A program made the position numbers and the translations under genes. A DNA stretch of 64,000 nt. Origin: Myxococcaceae bacterium (lineage in GTDB: Bacteria; Myxococcota; Myxococcia; Myxococcales; Myxococcaceae). The stretch lies in contig SECN01000053.1 in assembly GCA_004173515.1 (NCBI GenBank), forward strand, positions 19,187-83,186, in the 5' to 3' direction. This document shows positions 34,539 through 44,292 of the stretch, piece after piece; positions within the stretch are counted from its first letter, which is position 1, and each line of letters opens with the position of its first letter. The notes under the pieces are model-generated. The model had not been told where the DNA came from. It made no database searches and saw nothing but the letters and a program-made list of their open reading frames with translations.

Positions 34539-35494
34539 TCTTCCTGGAGGTGTTGGAAGGCGACGCCGTCCAGGCCCGCCACCGGCTGGAGACGTGGCCC
34601 GTGACGGTGGGGCGCGGCTACGGCAACGACGTCATCCTGGACGACCCCAAGGTCTCCGCCGAACACCTGCGCCTGGAGCGGCGCGAGGACGGCGCGGTGG
34701 TGCTGCGCGACGTGGGCAGCGTGAACGGCACCTTCAGCGCGGCGCCCTGGGCGCGCATCCAGGAGCTGGTGCTCACGCCGGACGCGCGGGTGTCCGTGGG
34801 GGACACGGTGCTGCGCTTTCGTCCGCGCGGCTTCGCGGTGGAGGACACCGTCGTCAACGAGGCCCCGGCCGACGCGCGCGAGCGGCTCTTCGAGCGCCCC
34901 CGGGCCTTCGCGCTGACGATGCAGGCGCTGGTCGCCACGTCCTTCATCTCCGAGCGGCTGACCCAGTTCCAGAAGACGGACTGGGGGGACCTGCTGCTCT
35001 CCAGCGTGCTGCCCCTGGGCCTGACGCTGCTGTGGGCGGGAGGCTGGTCGCTGGCCAGCCGCATCGCGCGCCGCAGCTTCTACTTCCGGGTGCACGCCAC
35101 CATCGGCGGGATGGTGCTGATGGGCTTCGCGCTGGCGCCGCCCCTGTTCGCGCTCCTGAGCTTCAGCTTCTCGCTGGGCGCGTGGCTGGGCTTCGTGCGG
35201 ACGCTGGCCGTCCTGGCCCTGGTGGGGTGGGGAATCTATTGGCACCTGCGCTACGTGACGCGCTGGAGCGGCAAGCGCCTGGCGCGCGGGCTCGCTGTCG
35301 CGTCGGTGGGCGTGCTGGTGCTGGCGAACGTGCCGAAGCTGCTGGGCAACGAGGACTTCAGCGAGTCGTTGGAGTTCCCCCGGTCGCTGCTGCCACCGGC
35401 GCTGCGCCTGGCCCCCGCGCATTCGGTGGACGCGTTCTTCGAGGAGGCCCGGCCGCTGGAGAAGAAGGTGGACGCGCTCGCGAAGGAAGACTGA
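34526..35494 (+). CDS. FHA-domain membrane protein
   Basis: A 322-residue protein starting with GTG at 34526 (GGAGGG six bases upstream), inside the end of the protease gene. Residues about 20-95 are an FHA domain (VTVGRGYGNDVILDDPKVS, AEHLRLERRE, GSVNGTF), predicted cytoplasmic and phosphothreonine-binding. Four hydrophobic segments follow (about 150-172, 185-210, 212-236, 252-272; for example LLLSSVLPLGLTLLWAGG, GMVLMGFALAPPLFALL). The C-terminal tail is soluble. Coupling to an exported protease suggests that phosphorylation on one side of the membrane is linked to proteolysis on the other; this is inference from gene overlap. Confidence 0.8.
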   Translation: MDEVIFLEVLEGDAVQARHRLETWPVTVGRGYGNDVILDDPKVSAEHLRLERREDGAVVLRDVGSVNGTFSAAPWARIQELVLTPDARVSVGDTVLRFRPRGFAVEDTVVNEAPADARERLFERPRAFALTMQALVATSFISERLTQFQKTDWGDLLLSSVLPLGLTLLWAGGWSLASRIARRSFYFRVHATIGGMVLMGFALAPPLFALLSFSFSLGAWLGFVRTLAVLALVGWGIYWHLRYVTRWSGKRLARGLAVASVGVLVLANVPKLLGNEDFSESLEFPRSLLPPALRLAPAHSVDAFFEEARPLEKKVDALAKED

Positions 35495-35524
35495 AGCGCG
35501 GCCACCTCCGACACCGGGGGCGTC

Positions 35525-36505
35525 CTACATCCCACGCACCTCGTGGGGCTTGTAGGGGGCCTCCAGCGCCTTGATCTCCTCGGGCGTGAGCTTGAGCGTC
35601 ACCGCCTTCACCGCGTCCTCCAGGTGCTCGGGCTTCGTCGCGCCGATGATGGGCGCGGTGACGACGGGCTTGGACAGCAGCCACGCCAGGGCCACCTGCG
35701 CGGGCGGGGCCTTGCGCGCCTCGGCCACCTTCTTCACCGCCTCCACCACGTCCCAGTCCCCGGCCTGGTTGTAGAGCACCGGTGACAGCGTGTCGGAGCC
35801 CGCGCGCGTCGTCGCCTCGCGGTCATCCAGCGACTTGCGCGAACCCGTCAACAGCCCCCGGGCCAGCGGGGACCACGGGATGACGCCGATGCCCTCCGCC
35901 TCGCACAGGGGCAGCATCTCCCGCTCCTCCTCGCGGTAGACGAGGTTGTAGTGGTCCTGCATGGACACGAACTTCGCCCAGCCATTGCGCTCGGAGACGC
36001 CGAGCGCGCGCGCGAACTGCCACGCGTACGAGGAGCTTGCGCCCAGGTAGCGCACCTTGCCCTGACGCACGAGCTGGTCGAGCGCGGACAGCGTCTCCTC
36101 GATGGGCGTGTTCGGGTCCATCCGGTGGATCTGGTACAGGTCGATGGTCTCCACCCCCAACCGCTTGAGGCTCGCCTCGCACGCCTGGGTGATGTTCTTG
36201 CGCGACAGGCCGCGCTCGTTCTGCCCGCTGCCGGTGGGGAAGTAGACCTTCGTCGCCAGCACCACCTCGTCCATCTTCGCGTAGCGGCGCAGCGCGCGGC
36301 CCGTCACCTCCTCGCTGACGCCGTCCGAGTACATGTTCGCGGTGTCGAAGAAGGTGACGCCCAGCTCCACCGCGCGGCGGAAGAAGGGCTGTGACGCTTC
36401 CTCATCCAGCACCCACGGACGCCACTTCGGTGTGCCGTAGCTCATGCAGCCCAGGCAGATGCGGGAGACCCGCAGGCCCGTGTGACCCAGGTTGGCGTAC
36501 TTCAT
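35525..36505 (-). CDS. aldo/keto reductase
   Basis: A 326-residue (alpha/beta)8 NADPH-dependent oxidoreductase. The catalytic tetrad is visible as Asp and Tyr in FFDTANMYSDG, Lys in LATKVYF and His in LYQIHRMD. GASSSYAWQFA and VIPWSPLARGLL follow the normal family order, and the cofactor phosphate region is PIIGATKPEHLEDAV. The length is standard for the AKR family related to potassium-channel beta subunits and YajO-type enzymes. It is convergent with the FHA protein gene (30-base gap) and divergent from a P450 gene (86-base gap). The substrate is unknown; no pathway context is evident. Confidence 0.93.
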   Translation of the reverse strand: MKYANLGHTGLRVSRICLGCMSYGTPKWRPWVLDEEASQPFFRRAVELGVTFFDTANMYSDGVSEEVTGRALRRYAKMDEVVLATKVYFPTGSGQNERGLSRKNITQACEASLKRLGVETIDLYQIHRMDPNTPIEETLSALDQLVRQGKVRYLGASSSYAWQFARALGVSERNGWAKFVSMQDHYNLVYREEEREMLPLCEAEGIGVIPWSPLARGLLTGSRKSLDDREATTRAGSDTLSPVLYNQAGDWDVVEAVKKVAEARKAPPAQVALAWLLSKPVVTAPIIGATKPEHLEDAVKAVTLKLTPEEIKALEAPYKPHEVRGM

Positions 36506-36591
36506 GGTGCGCTCCTTCTGTCCGTGTCCGGGGCCCCTCGCAGGGCCCCCCTTGAGTGCCAGTCCGAAGTGCTGCTTGCGTATGAACCACC

Positions 36592-37791
36592 ATGAGCGAG
36601 CGGTTCAACCTCTTGTCGCCCGAAGTGCGAGCCAATCCCTATCCCACCTATGCCCGCATGCGCCGCGAGACGCCCGTGTGTCAGGTGGATCCGGGAGGGA
36701 TGTGGGCGGTGTCGCGCCATGATGACGTGCTGCGCGTGCTGAAGGATTCCCAGCGCTTCTCCTCCCAGGGCTTCCGTCAGGTCACCAACCCACCGTGGCT
36801 GGGGGGCAATCCCTTCGCGGACTCCATGCTGGTGATGGATCCACCCCACCACGGTCGCCTGCGGGTGCTGGTGCAGAAGGCCTTCGGCGCGGCGGCCATG
36901 GCGCGGCTGGGGCCCCGCGTGAGGGAGCTGTGTCGGCAGGCCGTGGCGGACCTGCCCCGGGGCCGCCCGGTGGACATGATGCCGCCCTTCGCCCTGCGCA
37001 TCCCCGCGGCCGTCATCAGCGAGCTGCTCGGCCTGGATCCTCGGCACGCCCCGCGCCTGAAGCACTGGGCGGACCTCATCACCGGCGGCGTCACCACCGT
37101 CCGCCCGGAAGAGGAGGAGCGCAAGCAGCGGGCACGCGACGCGGTGGCGGAGGTGCGCGCCTGGTTCGGGGACGTGCTGGAGGCCCGGGCCCAGGCGCCC
37201 GCCGGCACCGATGTGATCAGCGAGCTGCGCCAGGCCCGCGTGGACGGCGAGGCCCTGACGAAGGACGAACTCATCGCCTTCATGGCCCTGCTGCTGGTGG
37301 GCGGCATCGAGACGGTGGTGCACCTGCTGGGCTCGTCGCTCGTCGTGCTGCGCGAGCACCCGGAGGTGTGGGCCCAGCTCCGGGCGGACCGCTCGCGCAT
37401 CCCCGCCTTCATCGAGGAGGTGCTGCGCTACGAGCCACCCCTCCAGGCCGCGCCGCGCCTCACCACCGAGGACGTGGAGGTGGGCGGCGTGAAGCTCCCC
37501 AAGGGGGCCCCGCTGCTGGTGCTGATGGGCTCCGCCACGCGCGACGAAGCGCACTTCCCGGACGGCGACCGCTTCAGCCTGTCCCGCCCGGGCCCGCAGA
37601 ACCTGCCCTTCGGCCATGGCATCCACTTCTGCCTGGGCGCGCAGCTGGCGCGGATGGAGGGGCGGCTGGCGCTGGAGGCCCTGCTGGACGCCTTCCGTCA
37701 CCTGGAGTCCGCCCCGGAGCCCATGACGTGGCACCGCACGCTGCTGGTGCGCGGGCCCGCCACGCTGCCCCTCGTCCTGCACCCCCTCTGA
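36592..37791 (+). CDS. cytochrome P450 (stand-alone)
   Basis: A 399-residue soluble P450. Heme motif FGHGIHFCLG, K-helix EEVLR, and an I-helix ALLLVGGIETVVHL in which the usual (A/G)GxxT is GGIET. The N-terminus (FNLLSPEVRANPYPTYARMR) is typical of bacterial CYP107/CYP109-like enzymes. It is distinct from the P450 of the NRPS operon and not next to any biosynthetic genes, so its substrate is unknown. A bidirectional hairpin follows 37 bases after the stop and separates it from the convergent lon gene. Confidence 0.93.
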   Translation: MSERFNLLSPEVRANPYPTYARMRRETPVCQVDPGGMWAVSRHDDVLRVLKDSQRFSSQGFRQVTNPPWLGGNPFADSMLVMDPPHHGRLRVLVQKAFGAAAMARLGPRVRELCRQAVADLPRGRPVDMMPPFALRIPAAVISELLGLDPRHAPRLKHWADLITGGVTTVRPEEEERKQRARDAVAEVRAWFGDVLEARAQAPAGTDVISELRQARVDGEALTKDELIAFMALLLVGGIETVVHLLGSSLVVLREHPEVWAQLRADRSRIPAFIEEVLRYEPPLQAAPRLTTEDVEVGGVKLPKGAPLLVLMGSATRDEAHFPDGDRFSLSRPGPQNLPFGHGIHFCLGAQLARMEGRLALEALLDAFRHLESAPEPMTWHRTLLVRGPATLPLVLHPL

Positions 37792-37828
37792 AGCCGGAGC
37801 GGGGCAGGGGATGCTCCGGAAAAGACAA

Positions 37829-37860
37829 CGGGCAGGTCCCCGAAGAAGGGAACCTGCCCG
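37829..37860 (+). terminator. bidirectional hairpin between P450 and lon
   Basis: CGGGCAGGT (37829-37837) and ACCTGCCCG (37852-37860) form a 9-bp stem, continued inward by a CCC/GGG pairing after a one-base bulge. It sits between two convergent genes, 37 bases after the P450 stop and 28 before the lon end, and has no T-run. Confidence 0.6.
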
Positions 37861-37888
37861 CGTCACTTCAGGACTTCGAGGACGACCG

Positions 37889-40241
37889 TTACGCGCGGAC
37901 TTCGGCGGCGGGCGTCTCCGTGGACGTGGACGGCGGAATCGCGGCCCCCTCCTTGAACGGCGAGGTCTCCAGCGCGGCCTTGAGGACCTCATCCATGTGC
38001 GTGGCGAAGATGAACTCCAGCTCGTTCTTCGCCTGATCCGGCACGTCGATCAGATCCTTGCGGCAACGCTCCGGCAGGATGACGCGCTTGATGCCCGCGC
38101 GGTGCGCCGCCAGGACCTTCTCCTTGATGCCACCCACCGGCAGGACCAGGCCGCGCAGCGTGGCCTCGCCCGTGCAGGTGCAGGTCCGTCTTCTCCAGGA
38201 AGTTCGGGTTGATGCCGAGCAGCTCCGCCTTGCTGCGCAGGTAGCTCAGCGCCGTGGACGCGCTCTCCTTCATCACGTCGCCCAGCTGGCCGGTGAGCGT
38301 CATGCCGCCCTTGCCCGCCATCTTGGTCGCTTCGATGAAGAGCAGATCGCCGCCCGCCGCGGTCCACGCGAGGCCCGTCGCCACACCGGGAACCTCCGTG
38401 CGCTCCGCGACCTCCGAGTAGAACATCTCGGGTCCGAGGATCTCCTTCACGCGCTCCGAACCGATGGTCTGCTTGTCCAGCTTGCCACCGGCCACCTCCA
38501 CCGCCACCGCGCGGCAGATGTCCGCGATGCGGCGCTCCAGGTTTCGCACGCCGGCTTCACGCGTGTACGAGGTCGTCAGGATGAGCAGCGCGTCATCCAG
38601 GATCTCGATGTGGTCGCCGGACAGGCCGTGCTCCTTGAGCTGCTTGGGCACGAGGTGGATGCGGGCGATGGCCTGCTTCTCCTCGAACGTGTAGCCCGTC
38701 AGCTCGATGATCTCCATGCGGTCGCGCAACGGCCCGGGGATGGGATCCAGCTGGTTCGCCGTGGCGACGAACATGACCTTCGACAGGTCGAACGCCACGT
38801 CCAGGTAGTGGTCGCTGAACGTGCTGTTCTGCTCCGGGTCCAGCACCTCCAGCAGCGCCGCGCTCGGGTCGCCGCGGAAGTCCGCGCCCAGCTTGTCGAT
38901 TTCGTCCAGCATCATGACCGGGTTCTTCGTTCCGGCCTTCTTCATGCTCTGGATGAAGCGGCCCGGCAGCGCGCCCACGTAGGTGCGCCGGTGGCCACGG
39001 ATCTCCGCCTCGTCACGCACGCCGCCCAAGGACAGGCGCACGAACTTGCGGCCGGTGGCCTTCGCCACGCTCTGGCCCAGCGACGTCTTGCCGACGCCCG
39101 GGGGACCGACGAGGCACAGGATGGGCCCGCGCATGTCGTTCTTCAGCTTGCGGACGGCCAGGTACTCCAGGATGCGCTTCTTCACCTTCTTGATGCCGAA
39201 GTGATCCTTGTCCAGCTGCTGGCGCGCGTTCTCGATGTCGAGGTTGTCCTCGCTGATCTTCGACCACGGCAGGTCCGCGATCCAATCCAGGTAGGTGCGC
39301 GCGACGGTGTACTCGCTGGAGGCCGCCGGGATCGTCTTCAGGCGGTTGAGCTCCTTCTGGGCGACCTTCTCCACTTCCGGGGGGAGGGCGGCCTTCTTCA
39401 GGCGCTCCTGGAGCTCGTCCAGCTCCTCCTCCTCCTCGCCCATCTCGCCGAGCTCTTCCTTGATCGCCTTGAGCTGCTGGCGCAGGTAGTACTCGCGCTG
39501 GGTCTTCGACATCTCGCCCTTCACGGCGGAGTCGATCTTGTTGGAGAGCTTGAGGATCTCGCGCTTGCGGTTGAGCAGCTCCAGCACGAGCTTCATGCGC
39601 GCCTTGAGGTCGACCGTCTCCAGCACGGCCTGCTTCTCCTCGATGGGCACGTCCACGTTCGCGGCGATGAGGTCCGCCAGGTGGCCCGGGTGCGTGATGC
39701 TCTCCACCAGCTCCGTGGCGGCGGCGGGCAGCTCGGGCATCAGCTCGATGACCTCGCGCGCCAGCTTCTTCAGGTTGATGCCCAGGGCTTCCACTTCGAC
39801 GTTCTCGGAGGAGGTCTTGTCCTCCACGGCGTCGACGCGGGCCTTGAGGTAGGGCGCTTCCTGCACCAGCTCCATCACGCGGAAGCGCGCCAGGCCCTGG
39901 ACGACAAGTGAGTAGTTGTCCTCGCCCATCTTCAGCAGCTTCACGATGCGCGCGACGGTGCCCATCGTGTACAGGTCGGACGCGCCCGGATCCTCTTCCT
40001 CGGCGCGGCGCTGGGTGACGACGCCGATGACCTGATCATCGCGCACGGCGTCCTTGATCAGCGCGATCGTCTTCTGGCGGCCGACGGCCAGGGGCAGCAC
40101 GCCCCCGGGGAAGAACACGCTGTTGCGCAGCGGCAGGATGGGCAGCACCTGCGGGATGTCTTCCTTGTTGATGAGCCCCGGAGGGGCCATCGCGGTGGGC
40201 ATGGCGCTGGCCGCGGTGCCCTTCTTCTTCTCGTCAGACAT
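37889..40241 (-). pseudogene. lon: ATP-dependent Lon protease, frame-broken with catalytic-serine region missing
   Basis: Lon degrades misfolded and regulatory proteins. From ATG 40241 the frame gives the N-terminal LAN domain (ILPLRNSVFFPGGVLPLAVG), a coiled coil, the AAA+ core with GPPGVGKT (about residue 383) and [18 protein letters not shown], and the protease domain as far as [10 protein letters not shown] at about 38172. There it jumps frame: [19 protein letters not shown] with the catalytic Lys and the rest of the domain is encoded in a second frame, ending at 37889. The segment normally holding the catalytic Ser (PKDGPSAG) is absent. Comparison with other Lon proteins implies a 110-base loss; adding it gives about 820 residues, the expected size. 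The N-terminus resembles Myxococcus LonV rather than LonD/BsgA. A natural null in a housekeeping protease is unlikely, so an assembly error is suspected. Confidence 0.85.
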
Positions 40242-40362
40242 GGAGTTCGGCCTCTTCCTTGCTTGAACCCGGTCAGCAAGCGGCCGGGCCGGTGAACCAT
40301 CCGGTTGATTTCTGCGACGGATGAACCAACGTAACAACCAAACCGGACATGGCAAACGCGAT

Positions 40363-41564
40363 GTGCGTTATTTCCGTGCCTCGTCGGCTGGGCGGTCGGC
40401 TGTCACTCGCCCGTCGACGACGCGGGCTCCACGGTGCCGGAGGCCTGTGAGGCAACCCCTCCCGTGGTCGCGCCCCAGAAGACGGACATCCTCTTCGTCA
40501 TCGACAATTCGGGCTCCATGCTGGAGGAGCAGCAGGGCATCGCCACGGAGCTGCCGGCCTTCCTGGCCGCGTTCAAGGCGGGCAGCGGCGTGGCGCAGGA
40601 GTTCCGCGTGGGGGTCATCACCACCTCCGTGTACCAGCGGCTCGCCGTGGGGGACGGCTCGGACAGCATCATCCGCTCCTACCCGGATCAGGAGGGCCGC
40701 CTGCAGCCGGTGAAGGACGAGGCCGGGCAGCCCACCGCCGAGCGCTTCATCGACAGCTCGGATCCGCTGCTCCTGGACAAGTTCCAGCGGCTGGTGGTCC
40801 AGGGCACCATGGGGAGTGGGCAGGAGACGCCCTTCGAGGCCGTGCGGCTGGCGGTCGACTCGCCCCTGACCCGGCAGTCCCTGGAGGAGGGCGGCAACGC
40901 CGGCTTCCTGCGGGATGGCGCGCGCCTGCTGGTGGTGGTGGTGTCGGACGAGGAGGACTGCAGCTCCACGTCGCGGCCGCCGCCGGTCGCGCTGGGCCAG
41001 GACCCCGCGGTGGACGCGTGCAGCTCCCAGGCGGACAAGCTCACGTCGGTGGAGGAGTACTACCGCATCTTCCAGGGCCTGCATGACGGGCGGGGCGCGT
41101 CGCGTGAGGTGTTGTGGGCGACCATCGGACCGGTGTCGCTGACGGACAAGCGCGCGGAGGCGGTGACGGAGGTGTCGGGCGGAAAGACCTACGTGCGCAA
41201 CGTCGACTGCCCGACGTCGTATGGCCCAGGCTACCGGCAGAGCGCGCTGGCGCAGGCGTTCGACTCGACGCGGGCGAACCTGGATTCCATCTGCAAGAGC
41301 AACTACCAGCAGACGCTGGTGGACATCGCGGAGCTGGCCACGGTGGCGCAGAGCGTGGACGTGGTGAACCTGCCGGATCCGCGGCTGGCGGTGGTGAACG
41401 TGACGCGCGCGGATGGTTCGGTGCAGACGTGCACGGTGGCCAACGGCGACATCCGCTACGAGCCGTCCGGCGAGGACCGCGCCGCGCGCCTGTTCTTCCT
41501 GGGCCCGTGCCTGCGGCGCGTGGGCGACACGAAGGTGGAGGTGAAGGTGCTGTGCGCCGGGTAG
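40363..41564 (+). CDS. VWA-domain lipoprotein with unclear 5' end
   Basis: The sure part runs from about 40380 to 41564 and encodes a von Willebrand factor A-like domain: TDILFVIDNSGSMLEEQ (MIDAS DxSxS), then LLVVVVSDEEDCS, an extracellular metal-dependent adhesion fold. A lipobox is read just upstream (LVGWAVGC), but in that frame no start codon exists before an in-frame stop at 40332. A plausible start GTG at 40363 (VRYFRA) is in a different frame, so an insertion of 3n+1 bases seems missing at about 40377-40381. Within the intact frame the first start codon is GTG 40434, which would lack a signal. I believe the gene is a real surface lipoprotein whose signal peptide is damaged in this sequence. 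A good terminator follows at 41608. Confidence 0.65.
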
Positions 41565-41607
41565 CCGCGGGCTGATCCGAGCGCCTTCCAGGCGCGTGTC
41601 GTGCGAA

Positions 41608-41638
41608 GGGCCTCGCGTGAAGACGCGGGGCCCTTTTT
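41608..41638 (+). terminator. intrinsic terminator after the VWA gene
   Basis: GGGCCTCGCGT and ACGCGGGGCCC pair over 11 positions (one T-G wobble) with a GAAG tetraloop and are followed directly by TTTTT at 41634-41638. This is the clearest rho-independent terminator in the window. Confidence 0.85.
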
Positions 41639-41836
41639 CGTTGGGACCGGAAGAGGGTGACCCGCCATGTCCGGTGACGTGAAACGGGACGCGCGCGGAT
41701 CCACTTTTTTCCTCCGAGCGAGCACCCGACCCGACAGGTTGGAACGGCCATCAAACCCCTCGCGCGGGTGTCAGACCGCTTCGCATACTGGCCGGACATC
41801 CGCACCGAAGGCGGGTGCGCATGCGAGGGAGGCGAC

Positions 41837-42709
41837 ATGGGCGCGGCGGTGGAGCGGTCGGCGTTGGGGGTGGTGGAGGAACTGCGCGAACGGATCCGTC
41901 AGCTCCAGGCCGCGCCACGGCGCGCGCTCTCGGTGCTGCGCACGGGCGTGGACGCGGTGGACGCGCTCCTGCCCATGAACGGACTTCCCCTGGGGCACTC
42001 GGTGGAGCTGTGCGGCGAGGCGGCGTCGGGGCGCACCAGCCTGGCCCTGCGCGCGGTGGCGTCCGCGCACCGGGAGCAGCGGCTGTGCGCGTGGGTGGAT
42101 GGTCCCCGGGAGCTGTATCCGCCCGCGGCGTCGGCGCTGGGCGTGGACCTGGAGCGGCTGCTCGTCGTGCGGCCCCGGCTCTTCGCGCAGCGGGTGTGGT
42201 CCGCCGTGCAGCTCGCGCGCAGCGGCGCCTTCACGTGCGTGGTGGTGGATCTGACGCACGGCGTGGGCGCGGCGGGACGACCGGAGCGGCTGTCCCTGTC
42301 GGAGGCCCGGAAGCTCGCGGACGCGGCGGCGCGGGGCGGAGCGCTGGTGCTGCTGCTGACCTCTCCCGAAGCCCCGGCGGACGGGCTGGCGCGGCTGCGG
42401 CTGGAGGCCCGGGGCGTCCAGGGCTGGTCGGTGGAGCTGGAGCGCAGCCGGGGCGGGGGCGTGGGCACGCGCGTCGTGAGCCCCTGGCAGGCGCTGTATC
42501 CGGAGGTCGGGCTGGATGCCGGGGCCCGGCTGCTGGACGTGGATGACCTGGGCTGCGACGCGGAGGCGGGTTCGGCGGGGCCGGGCTTCTACCGCGAGCC
42601 GGGCGACAGCGTGCGCAACGGCATCGGCATCCTGGGCCAGCGCCCCGGCCGCGACGCGCCCATGCCCTCGCTGCACGAGGGGCTCCCGCCGTCGTCGGGC
42701 GCCTGCTGA
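41837..42709 (+). CDS. imuA: ImuA-like (RecA-fold) SOS mutagenesis protein
   Basis: A 290-residue RecA/SulA-like protein acting with ImuB and DnaE2 in translesion synthesis. The core begins LRTGVDAVDALLPMNGLPLG, as in ImuA/RecA, followed by a degenerate P-loop GEAASGRT in which the usual Lys is Arg, so ATP binding is doubtful. FTCVVVDLTHG is the Walker B position. The C-terminus is Gly/Arg-rich. ATG 41837 has GGAGG five bases upstream and is preferred over the in-frame ATG at 41768. The gene is separated from imuB by four bases. No clear LexA box was found by eye in the 170 bases upstream. Confidence 0.8.
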   Translation: MGAAVERSALGVVEELRERIRQLQAAPRRALSVLRTGVDAVDALLPMNGLPLGHSVELCGEAASGRTSLALRAVASAHREQRLCAWVDGPRELYPPAASALGVDLERLLVVRPRLFAQRVWSAVQLARSGAFTCVVVDLTHGVGAAGRPERLSLSEARKLADAAARGGALVLLLTSPEAPADGLARLRLEARGVQGWSVELERSRGGGVGTRVVSPWQALYPEVGLDAGARLLDVDDLGCDAEAGSAGPGFYREPGDSVRNGIGILGQRPGRDAPMPSLHEGLPPSSGAC

Positions 42710-42713
42710 AGGC

Positions 42714-44234
42714 ATGTCCATGCGGAGGGGCTACCTGCACGTCACGCGCTTCCCGGTGCAGCGCAAGGTCATCGAATCGCCGGGGCTTTCGGGCCAGCCG
42801 TTCGTGCTGGTGGAAGAGGTGCGCGGCCAGCGCCGGGTGGCCTTCGCGTCCACGCGCGCGCTGAAGGTCGGCGTGCGGACGGGGATGACGCTGACGGCGG
42901 CGACCGCGCTGGAGCCCGAGCTGAAGCACTTCCCCTATCGCCCCCAGGACGAGGCGCAGGCGCTGCGAGTGCTGGGGGAGTCGCTGCTCGGCCTGTGTCC
43001 GGGCTTCCAGCGCAGTGCCCCGGACGGCCTCTGGTTCGACGCGGGCGCCGCGCACCTGGTGGGGGGCGAGCCGGAGCTGGGCGCCCGGGTGCTGGAGGTC
43101 TGCGCGGAGCAGGGCTACCGGGGGCATGTGACGGTGGCCTCGGAGGCGTTCACCGCGCGGGTGCTGGCACGGCACGGCACCGTGCGGGTGGAGGTGGTGC
43201 CCCAGGGGCAGGGCGCACGGGCGCTCGCGCCGCTGCCGCTGCGGGCGCTGGAGGACAACGCGGTGCGCGCCTTCACGGTGCTGGGCCTGTCCACGCTGGG
43301 CGAGGTGGCGGCGCTCCCGGCCGGGGCGGTGGTGGCGCGCGGGGGCGCGTCCGCGGCCCGGGTGCACGCGAGGTGCCGGGGCGTGGACGACACGCCCTTC
43401 GATCCCGAGCCGTTGGAAGAGGCCCTGGAGGACCGGGTGGTGCTGGACGCGCCCTCGGACACCTTCGAACCCGTGCAGTTCGCGCTCAAGACGCTGTTGG
43501 ACCGGTTGGGCGCGCGGCTCTCCGGTCGGCAGCGGGCGGCCGTCCGCCTCACCTTCGTCCTGCGCCTGGACCCCACCGGGGAGGCCCAGGTGCCGCTGCT
43601 CCTGGCGCGGCCCACGGCGCGGGCGAAGCTGCTGTTGGAGCTGGCCCGACACCGGCTGGGGGAGCTGCGGCTGGAGGCCCCGGTGGCGGAGGTCGCGGTG
43701 CGGGTGGACGCGCACGACGTGGACCTGGGCCAACAACTGGCGTTGGGGGACGCGCCGGAGGGGGACGCGGCCCTGGAGGGCGTGCTGTCGCGGCTGGCGA
43801 CGACGCTGGGGGAGGAGGCGCTGTTCTCCGCGTCCCTGGAGGCGGCGCACCGGCCGGAGGTCGCGCATGGCCCCCGGGCGTTCCATCCCCCGGAGACGCG
43901 GCGGGGGTTGTTGTCCACCGCGGAGCCAGAAGGGCCCGTCACCGTGTGGCGCGAGGCGGGGGCGGCCCGGGAGCGGCCCTCGCGGCTGTTGGCCCGGCCG
44001 GCGCGGTTGGACGCGGAGCTGGCGGCGTCCGGGGACCTGCTGGCGGCGCGGCTCGCGGGGAAGCGGCACCGGGTGACGGCGATGGCGGGCCCGGAGCGGC
44101 TGGGTGGTGAGTGGTGGACGGACACCCCCTACCAAAGGGACTACTACCGCGTGCACTTCGAGGGGCTGGGGCCCGCCTGGGTGTTCCGGGATGGGCGGGA
44201 CGGGGGCTTCTACCTGCAGGGCCTGTTCGATTGA
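42714..44234 (+). CDS. imuB: ImuB-like inactive Y-family polymerase
   Basis: A 506-residue protein of the DinB/Y-family fold that acts as scaffold linking DnaE2 to the beta clamp. The N-terminal LHVTRFPVQRKV replaces the catalytic DxDxF of true Y-family enzymes, so it is not a polymerase, and FVLVEEVRGQRRVAFAST follows as in ImuB. The polymerase-like region extends to about residue 250 and includes LGLSTLGEVAALPAGAV (helix-hairpin-helix). The C-terminal WWTDTPYQRDYYRVHFE is the conserved ImuB tail. ATG 42714 lies just after imuA; a second ATG at 42720 is possible. In many bacteria dnaE2 follows directly, but here it is about 18 kb away. Confidence 0.85.
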   Translation: MSMRRGYLHVTRFPVQRKVIESPGLSGQPFVLVEEVRGQRRVAFASTRALKVGVRTGMTLTAATALEPELKHFPYRPQDEAQALRVLGESLLGLCPGFQRSAPDGLWFDAGAAHLVGGEPELGARVLEVCAEQGYRGHVTVASEAFTARVLARHGTVRVEVVPQGQGARALAPLPLRALEDNAVRAFTVLGLSTLGEVAALPAGAVVARGGASAARVHARCRGVDDTPFDPEPLEEALEDRVVLDAPSDTFEPVQFALKTLLDRLGARLSGRQRAAVRLTFVLRLDPTGEAQVPLLLARPTARAKLLLELARHRLGELRLEAPVAEVAVRVDAHDVDLGQQLALGDAPEGDAALEGVLSRLATTLGEEALFSASLEAAHRPEVAHGPRAFHPPETRRGLLSTAEPEGPVTVWREAGAARERPSRLLARPARLDAELAASGDLLAARLAGKRHRVTAMAGPERLGGEWWTDTPYQRDYYRVHFEGLGPAWVFRDGRDGGFYLQGLFD

Positions 44235-44292
44235 GGGGGAGGCTGGCGCGGTCCCGGTGGAGGCCCTGACGCTTGTGGCCTAGCGTGAGGGG

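Noticed and set aside
41700..41836. LexA box upstream of imuA
   Set aside because: No stretch near the recalled consensus could be found by eye on either strand.
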